From positions 1 to 26,812 of IMG/VR virus record IMGVR_UViG_3300037840_000263: 26,812 bases of DNA. One strand, given 5' to 3'. This DNA is from a virus. How positions within the stretch are numbered: position 1 is the stretch's first letter; each line of letters opens with the position of its first letter. The notes under the pieces were generated by a model. It saw only the letters and a program-made list of their open reading frames with translations. It was not told the origin of the DNA and ran no database searches. Of the stretch, positions 22,477 to 26,812 are shown one piece after another. The position numbers were made by a program, and so were the translations under genes.

Positions 22477-22601
22477 CCTCACCAAACCGCACCGAACCCC
22501 ACCGTAGCTAACCTAACCGAACCTCGCACAACCGGGCCGAATCTTGCCTAGCCTCACCCGACCTATCCCGACCCAGCCTTGCCGTAGCAAACCGTGCCTG
22601 T
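22477..22601 (-). repeat. pentamer-periodic array (left), 25 units of NNNGG on the - strand
   Basis: Read on the + strand, 125 bases divide exactly into 25 units of five: CCTCA, CCAAA, CCGCA, CCGAA, CCCCA, CCGTA and so on. Twenty-one begin with CC, and C is at position 2 in 24 of 25, while the other bases vary freely. On the - strand this is NNNGG, running from the predicted transcription start of the RHH gene to just before its ribosome site. It is neither an exact tandem repeat nor a coding pattern. Confidence 0.8.
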
Positions 22602-22608
22602 AATAAGA

Positions 22609-22637
22609 AGTATAATAGGTATTGACAGTACTGTCAA
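22609..22637 (-). promoter_or_regulatory. promoter for the RHH gene with overlapping perfect palindrome operator
   Basis: TTGACAGTACTGTCAA (22622-22637) is a perfect 16-bp palindrome. Read on the - strand, its first six bases are a consensus -35. TATACT (22614-22609) lies at exactly 17 bases spacing. Transcription would start near 22602, so the leader is the pentamer array. On the + strand the same palindrome gives a TTGACA ahead of the 211-aa gene, with only a weak extended -10 (TGCTACCTT). A binding site for the RHH protein is the natural guess. Confidence 0.6.
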
Positions 22638-22673
22638 CCCCATGCTACCTTCTATACCAGAGGTATTAACGGT

Positions 22674-23309
22674 ATGGCAAAATCAGCCGCTCAAAAGGTC
22701 ACCGTTCTCAGTCCCGTTTCTAACGAAGCTGAGAATCTTATCAACTATGAACAACCTTACATCGCCGCTATCGATGTGGTCGGCGCTTCCGCCCTCCTGT
22801 TTCATCGATGGAGCGTGGATGGGGTTGAGGCTAAGTCCAAAGCCGCTAAGGGCAGCAAGGCGAAGAAGACAGACGATCTCGACACCTACGTGTACCGGGA
22901 CGCGGACGGCTATCTCGCGATCCCCGGCGAGTATTTCCGCATGTCGATCATCAACGCAGCCAAGTTCAAGCAGGACCCGCGCTCTCCGCGCAAATCCGCC
23001 ATGGACCTGTTCAAGGCCGGACTCACCGTGCTGGACGAAGTCTGCTCGCTTGGGGTCAAGGATTGGGATTACGTGGATCGCCGCCGGGTCGTCATCCAGC
23101 GTAGCGCCATCACCCGCGCCCGCCCTGCGATGAACGAAGGCTGGAAGGTGCAGGTCTCTCTCGGCGTCCTGCTGCCTGAGTACATCTCGCCTGCGTTGCT
23201 GAATGAGGTAATCCAGTTGTCCGGGCGACTGGTTGGGGTAGGTGACTTTCGCCCGACCTATGGGCGGTTCCAGGTGGTTGGGTACAACACGACAGAGTTT
23301 GCGGGCTAA
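22674..23309 (+). CDS. conserved phage hypothetical protein of 211 aa, flanked by pentamer arrays
   Basis: The sequence belongs to a family seen widely in phages, as I recall it: NYEQPYIAAIDVVGASALLF, then KKTDDLDTYVYRDADGYLAI and IPGEYFRMSIINAAKFKQDP. RSPRKSAMDLFK, DRRRVVIQRSAITRARPA and the end RLVGVGDFRPTYGRFQV follow. No catalytic motif is visible, and the biochemical role is not known to me. It is soluble, with a Lys/Ala-rich insert (AKSKAAKGSKAKK). The ATG has AGAGGT nine bases upstream. It is divergent from the RHH gene and separates the portal from the protease, so it looks like cargo of an accessory cassette. Confidence 0.65.
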   Translation: MAKSAAQKVTVLSPVSNEAENLINYEQPYIAAIDVVGASALLFHRWSVDGVEAKSKAAKGSKAKKTDDLDTYVYRDADGYLAIPGEYFRMSIINAAKFKQDPRSPRKSAMDLFKAGLTVLDEVCSLGVKDWDYVDRRRVVIQRSAITRARPAMNEGWKVQVSLGVLLPEYISPALLNEVIQLSGRLVGVGDFRPTYGRFQVVGYNTTEFAG

Positions 23310-23435
23310 TTTTCAGAGGTAGTCTATGGTGAGGTTCGACAGTGTATGGTCAGGTTAGGTAAGCCTCGGTTTGGCTTGCTCCGGTGATTGTCGGGTGCCG
23401 TATGTTGTGGTGTTCTATGGCTTGGTGCGGCAGGG

Positions 23436-23496
23436 GCCTTATGAGGCAACCATTTTAGTAGGTCCTACAAAGGTGAGAATGGTTACCTGATAAGGT
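23436..23496 (+). ncRNA. hairpin 1 of a two-copy structured element
   Basis: Outer stem GCCTTAT/ATAAGGT, a G.G mismatch, then AGG/CCT, a C.A mismatch, and inner stem AACCATT/AATGGTT (23448-23454 with 23478-23484). The loop of 23 bases contains a GTAGGTCCTAC palindrome. Hairpin 2 has the same plan with changed but still paired bases, which suggests a selected structure in RNA or single-stranded DNA. Confidence 0.55.
23458..23468. repeat. dispersed palindrome GTAGGWCCTAC, copy 6
   Basis: GTAGGTCCTAC followed by AAA, in the loop of hairpin 1. Hairpin 2 has only a six-base loop (TTAGCT), and hairpin 1 begins its loop with TTAG, so the palindrome may have been inserted there. Confidence 0.65.
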
Positions 23497-23582
23497 GAGG
23501 CTCGGTCGGCCTTGGTATGGTGCTGTATGCAATGGTGTTGTGTGGTAAGCATCGGCTTGGCAAGGCAGGATAAGGTATGGGC

Positions 23583-23630
23583 ACTTTATGAGGCAGCCGC
23601 TCTTTAGCTAGAGCGGTTACTTGATAAGGT
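23583..23630 (+). ncRNA. hairpin 2 of a two-copy structured element
   Basis: Outer stem ACTTTAT/ATAAGGT, the same G.G mismatch, AGG/CTT (one G.T pair), the same C.A mismatch, then inner stem AGCCGCTCT/AGAGCGGTT (23595-23603 with 23610-23618), loop TTAGCT. Compared with hairpin 1, the inner stem is wholly different in sequence but still pairs. Confidence 0.55.
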
Positions 23631-23771
23631 TCGGTCAGGTAGGGCTCGCTAAGGCAGTGCGCCGGTTGGGTGTGGCACGGTCCGGTCCGGTGGGCTGAGG
23701 CTTGTCACGGTTTGCTGTGGTATGGTCTTCTAAATCGTTGACCACTTGATTTGTGTTACCATCCTGCTCAG

Positions 23772-26045
23772 ATGAAGTCTCATCTGGCACATCTCAGTCA
23801 ACTGGCTTTCAACTCTCCGCTGGCAATCTTGCCGTCTCATGCGGAGACTGTTTTATCCGCTCTAGGTCCCCGGCTTGCCATTGACACAGACGGCCTCGCC
23901 GAATTACTTAAATCAGGCGTTCTGTCCGCTGATGGTCAATTCTACTCCTGGGACCAGAACGCTCCCAAGCAACTGCAATCCGGTGACAATGAAAAGCCTT
24001 ACGTACTTACCGAAAGCGGCATAGCCGTTGTTGACATTGTCGGTACGTTGATGGAGTCCGGCGGTTGGTTGAGCGCTTTATCTGGTTGTAGTTCCTACGA
24101 AGGCATCCGGGCGGCGGTAGATTGCGCGATGGATGACCCAGATGTGCGTGGTATCTTGTTTAGTATCAACAGCCCAGGCGGATCGACGCACGGACTTTTT
24201 GACTTGACGGATCACCTCTACTCCCTCCGTGGCCAGAAACCGACTTGCGCCGTCGCCAAAAACTGCGCCGCTTCCGCCGCCTACGCTATCGCCTCCTGCG
24301 CCGATAACATCTGGCTCACCCGCACCGCCGGCGTCGGCAGCATCGGCGTATTCGCCCTGCACACCGACCAATCTGGGGCAGACAAGAAAGAAGGGATGGC
24401 GTATAAGTACGTCAAATCCCGGCGTAAGAAGACAGACGGCAATCCGCACGAGCCTCTGTCCAAATCCGCCGAGGCCGACATGCAGGCAGAGGTTGACCGG
24501 CAGGATGGCTTGTTCGTCTCGCTCGCCGCCCGCAACCGGGGCGTGTCGCAATCTGAGATCGGGGACCTTGAAGCAGCCATGTTATTCGCCGACTCCGCCG
24601 TCCCCCTGCTGGCCGACTATGTAGGCACCTTCGAGGACGCCATCGCCGCTATCACTGGACAAGTGACTGGGGATCGTGATAGTCTACTTTCAACAAGTAG
24701 TAACAAAGGCTCAAGGCGCGGTAAAGGCCAAGGCCGATTAAAGGCAAGCACACAAGAAGCAGCAGCAGATGGCCAGGAAACTGGTGAAGAGTTAGAGGAT
24801 GCTGATAACGTGATGCCTGCAATCCCGCCTCACAAAACGAAGACCTCATCCGCTGCCTGGGACGGGCCGGAGAACAAGAAGCGTCTTAGCAAAGGCAAGG
24901 ATGCGGCCTACTACCGGTCGGCATATGCGTTCGTGAAGCCGGATGGCGACCCCAAGGTTAAGGCCAGTTACACGTTCATCCACCACGAGGTCGGGGCGAA
25001 TGGCGACGTGGGTGCCGCCAATATCAAGGGCTGTCAATCCGGCATTGCGATCTTGAATGGCGGGCGCACCGGCACAGTATTGAAAGGTGCCGACCGCAAG
25101 GGCACGTATCGACATTTAAGTGCCCATTTGGAAGATGCTGGCGAGACGCCCTCGCCCCTGAAGAGTTACAAGACTTACCTTGCTGGCGTAGTGGCCTACG
25201 CCGCCGAAACTGAGAACCAACCTCTGGCTGCTCAAGCCAGTTCCATCCTCGCCGCTTTGCAAGTAGCGGATGAAAATTCCTCTGATGATGAAGGAGATTC
25301 TGCCATGGCTAAGATCCTCGACCTAGACGCCGTCAAGCCCGACGAAAAAGACGATGACAAGAAAGAGGCCAAAGGTGGCAAGAAGGGCGATGGCTACATG
25401 AAGGGTAAGGGCAAGGAAGAGGACGAAGAGGAAGACGACGAGGAAGACGACGAGGACGAGGACAAGAAGAAAGCCTCGGCCAAAAAAGAAGACAAAGAAA
25501 ACGACGAGGGAGATGACAAGGAAGACGAAGAGGATGAAGACGACGAAGAGGACGAAGACAAGAAGAAGGCTACTAAAGGCAAGGGCAGCAAGAAAGGGAA
25601 ACGGGCCGACGTGACACAGATCACTGTTGACGGCCGCGCCGAATCTCAGGCTATTGCCGAACTCTGCACCCTCGCCGGCTGCCCGGAGAAAGCCGCCAAG
25701 TACATCCTCGACGGACGCTCTGCCTCCCAGGTCCGCAAGTTCCTGATGGACAAGCGTGCCCGCGCCTCCATGGAATCTACCGTGGACGCCAGTTTCGGCC
25801 TGCCCGCCGGCGGCGACAACCCGGCCCTCAAAATCTTCCAGCAGGCGCGGGTGTCGGTCGCCCAGAACAAGGACCTGCCGCCGTCCGCTGCCTTTGAAGC
25901 TGCCATCCGCCAGAACCCGGCCCTTTACGAAGCGGCCCGCGACATGCGGGAGACCGCCGCGCTGACCACCAACAACCGCCGTCAGTACGCCTCCATCTGC
26001 CGGTCGCAGTTTGCCGCGATGGGGCTCTCGGTCGGCGGACAGTAA
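23772..26045 (+). CDS. prohead protease (S49/SppA family) fused to a WDG-type domain and a scaffold-like region
   Basis: 757 aa from the ATG at 23772; a TTG at 23751 is an alternative. Residues about 85-300 are an S49 protease as in lambda gpC: ILFSINSPGGSTHGLFDLTD, then NCAASAAYAIAS with the likely nucleophile Ser168, then AGVGSIGVF. The Lys region VKSRRKKTDGNPHEPLS contains the probable partner of the Ser-Lys dyad. A second domain (about 355-480; SSAAWDGPENKKRL ... YRHLSAHLEDAGETPSPLKS) resembles the C-terminal domain attached to many prohead proteases. The last third is a very acidic D/E/K stretch and a helical end. These enzymes cut scaffold and capsid proteins during head maturation. A nested start lies inside (see 25305). 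Confidence 0.82.
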   Translation: MKSHLAHLSQLAFNSPLAILPSHAETVLSALGPRLAIDTDGLAELLKSGVLSADGQFYSWDQNAPKQLQSGDNEKPYVLTESGIAVVDIVGTLMESGGWLSALSGCSSYEGIRAAVDCAMDDPDVRGILFSINSPGGSTHGLFDLTDHLYSLRGQKPTCAVAKNCAASAAYAIASCADNIWLTRTAGVGSIGVFALHTDQSGADKKEGMAYKYVKSRRKKTDGNPHEPLSKSAEADMQAEVDRQDGLFVSLAARNRGVSQSEIGDLEAAMLFADSAVPLLADYVGTFEDAIAAITGQVTGDRDSLLSTSSNKGSRRGKGQGRLKASTQEAAADGQETGEELEDADNVMPAIPPHKTKTSSAAWDGPENKKRLSKGKDAAYYRSAYAFVKPDGDPKVKASYTFIHHEVGANGDVGAANIKGCQSGIAILNGGRTGTVLKGADRKGTYRHLSAHLEDAGETPSPLKSYKTYLAGVVAYAAETENQPLAAQASSILAALQVADENSSDDEGDSAMAKILDLDAVKPDEKDDDKKEAKGGKKGDGYMKGKGKEEDEEEDDEEDDEDEDKKKASAKKEDKENDEGDDKEDEEDEDDEEDEDKKKATKGKGSKKGKRADVTQITVDGRAESQAIAELCTLAGCPEKAAKYILDGRSASQVRKFLMDKRARASMESTVDASFGLPAGGDNPALKIFQQARVSVAQNKDLPPSAAFEAAIRQNPALYEAARDMRETAALTTNNRRQYASICRSQFAAMGLSVGGQ
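25305..26045 (+). CDS. nested in-frame scaffold protein (lambda Nu3-like arrangement)
   Basis: An ATG at 25305 lies in the frame of the protease gene and has a textbook ribosome site (AAGGAG at 25291-25296, 8 bases upstream). That is much better than the one of the full gene. It would give a 246-aa protein: a short lead MAKILDLDAVKPDEK, about 85 residues of D/E/K low complexity, then a helical C-terminal part (AELCTLAGCPEKAAKYILDG and later AFEAAIRQNPALYEAARDMR). In lambda the scaffold Nu3 is made from an internal start in gene C in just this way. The arrangement here is inferred from sequence. Confidence 0.65.
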   Translation: MAKILDLDAVKPDEKDDDKKEAKGGKKGDGYMKGKGKEEDEEEDDEEDDEDEDKKKASAKKEDKENDEGDDKEDEEDEDDEEDEDKKKATKGKGSKKGKRADVTQITVDGRAESQAIAELCTLAGCPEKAAKYILDGRSASQVRKFLMDKRARASMESTVDASFGLPAGGDNPALKIFQQARVSVAQNKDLPPSAAFEAAIRQNPALYEAARDMRETAALTTNNRRQYASICRSQFAAMGLSVGGQ

Positions 26046-26095
26046 CCAGTTTTGCAGGAATTTGATTTTTAGTTTGCAGTTAAGGAGATCACAAC

Positions 26096-26497
26096 ATGGC
26101 TTTCAGCGAGAATGAAGCATTCACCGGCTTAACCGCCATCGCCTATACCGACATGAGCGCGAAGCAATTCTTCGCCGTCTCCTTCAACACTGGCAATTCC
26201 GTCTCAGGGCAGGTCGGGCTCGCCAATGCCGCCAAGTCCTGTGACGGGATCATGTTGGACAACCCGAAGGCGGGCAAGGCCGGGAAGATAGCCACACGCG
26301 GGATCACCAAGGCCGCGATCTCCGCCTCCCAAGCTCTGACAGCGGGTGTGACATTGCTCGAAGTGGACACTGGCTCCACGTTGAAGGTGTTGGCGTCCGG
26401 CACCGCAGTGGCCAAAGCCATGGAAACTCTCGCCTCAACCGCCGCCGTGTGCATCATCGGTGTCGAGTTGCTGCCTTCTAACGCAGCGGGAGTCTAG
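26096..26497 (+). CDS. capsid decoration protein (DUF2190-like)
   Basis: 133 aa. After a beta-rich start (LTAIAYTDMSAKQFFAVSFN) comes the pattern of small head-decoration proteins: DGIMLDNPKAGKAGKIATRG, then AISASQALTAGVTLLEVDTG and a final strand (VCIIGVELLP). These proteins sit on the outside of the capsid and stabilise it. The ATG has a strong ribosome site (AAGGAG). Position between protease and major capsid fits. DUF2190 versus gpD-type cannot be settled by eye. Confidence 0.65.
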   Translation: MAFSENEAFTGLTAIAYTDMSAKQFFAVSFNTGNSVSGQVGLANAAKSCDGIMLDNPKAGKAGKIATRGITKAAISASQALTAGVTLLEVDTGSTLKVLASGTAVAKAMETLASTAAVCIIGVELLPSNAAGV

Positions 26498-26559
26498 TAA
26501 AGGTTTTTGCGGTATTTGGTATTTGATTCGGATTCGATTTTGGTTAAGGAGAATTTGAC

Positions 26560-26812
26560 ATGGGTCAGCCGACAATTAGTGACGTTCACGTAGACGGGTT
26601 ACTCACCAACCTATCCCTGCTCTACATGCAGGAAGCCGACGCTTTTGTCGCGTCCCAAGTCTTCCCTGTCATCCCGGTCACCAAGATGACCGACCGCTAC
26701 ACCATCTTCTCCCGCGCCGACATGAACCGGAACCTGATGCGGAAACGCGCCCCCGGCACCGAGTCGGCAGGCAGCGGGTATCGTGTGGACACAACCCCCA
26801 CGTATTCCTGCG
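26560..26812 (+). CDS. major capsid protein, 5' part only
   Basis: 84 codons are visible before the window ends. The start MGQPTISDVHVDGLLTNLSL followed by EADAFVASQVFPVIPVTKMT and DRYTIFSRADMNRN is the usual opening of a phage major capsid protein. The first strands carry the phrase FP-x-I-P-V. It has a strong ribosome site (TTAAGGAG). Position right after the decoration protein agrees. Confidence 0.75.
   Translation, partial: MGQPTISDVHVDGLLTNLSLLYMQEADAFVASQVFPVIPVTKMTDRYTIFSRADMNRNLMRKRAPGTESAGSGYRVDTTPTYSC

Larger units (their letters stand above)
23325..23725 (+). repeat. pentamer-periodic array (right), YNNGG units, about 60 units in four blocks
   Basis: Blocks keep a strict 5-bp rhythm of GG: 23325-23394, 23406-23435, 23491-23580 and 23626-23725 (with one 1-bp slip near 23660). 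Typical units are TATGG, TCAGG, TTAGG, CTCGG, TTTGG, TCCGG. Position 1 is mostly T or C, while positions 2-3 vary. Two hairpins sit between the blocks. The array fills the whole 440-base gap between the 211-aa gene and the protease gene, in the orientation inverse to the left array. No gene is seen in it. Confidence 0.8.

Noticed and set aside
22477-23725. Pentamer arrays as a CRISPR
   Set aside because: There are no exact repeats of 23-40 bases and no spacers; the period is five bases.
25394-25624. - strand frame of poly-Ser
   Set aside because: It is the complement of the D/E/K codons of the scaffold region; a shadow.

Overview
This window looks like part of a tailed double-stranded DNA phage or prophage (Caudoviricetes, lambda-like head module). 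The host is probably an Acidobacteriota-type Gram-negative. The phage assignment rests on a colinear head module on the + strand: GpA-type large terminase (17905-20043), gpW-like joining protein (20080-20340), lambda-type portal (20330-21994), S49 prohead protease with a nested scaffold (23772-26045), a decoration protein (26096-26497) and the start of the major capsid protein (from 26560, cut by the window end). A Nu1-like small terminase subunit sits alone at 80-730, about 17 kb from its partner. The host guess is an inference from a PEP-CTERM sorting signal (13646-13804), many signal peptides ending in FAQ/YAQ, and several lipoproteins. I saw no tRNA, rRNA, CRISPR array, integrase or transposase.

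Layout. (1) 80-7544, + strand: small terminase, then a tail-fibre-like protein, a secreted Thr/Ser/Gly-rich protein and a 1208-aa protein resembling a secreted polysaccharide lyase with Ig-like repeats, followed by three small genes. (2) 7625-10410, - strand: a tightly packed operon of about ten short phage-type genes chained by ATGA/GTGA overlaps, including zinc-ribbon proteins, a lipoprotein, a two-helix membrane protein and a truncated pentapeptide-repeat protein. (3) 10411-10543: a divergent control region with a good promoter. (4) 10544-17453, + strand: another chain of mostly small overlapping genes, including zinc-binding proteins, two lipoproteins, a PEP-CTERM mini-protein, a secreted beta-rich protein and a class 3 lipase. 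(5) 17515-17886: a DUF2778/Tlde1-like peptidoglycan enzyme just before the head module. (6) 17905-26812: the head module.

The head module is interrupted between portal and protease (about 22145-23771). This insert holds a ribbon-helix-helix regulator on the - strand, a perfect 16-bp palindrome overlapping its promoter, and a conserved phage gene of 211 aa on the + strand. Low-complexity arrays with a strict 5-bp period (YNNGG in the sense of the flanking downstream gene) lie on both sides of that gene. The right-hand array carries two hairpins with conserved outer parts and compensatory changes in the stems. The whole stretch looks like an accessory (moron) cassette and is the best candidate here for something undescribed.

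A second unexplained signal is a dispersed odd-length palindrome, GTAGGWCCTAC, usually preceded by T and followed by GC. It has six good copies across the window, in coding and non-coding DNA alike, including one in the loop of the first hairpin. A third theme is the number of exported products (about nine), unusual for a phage segment. With the lipase, the lyase-like protein and the L,D-transpeptidase-like enzyme, it suggests a phage that invests in modifying or breaching the host envelope.
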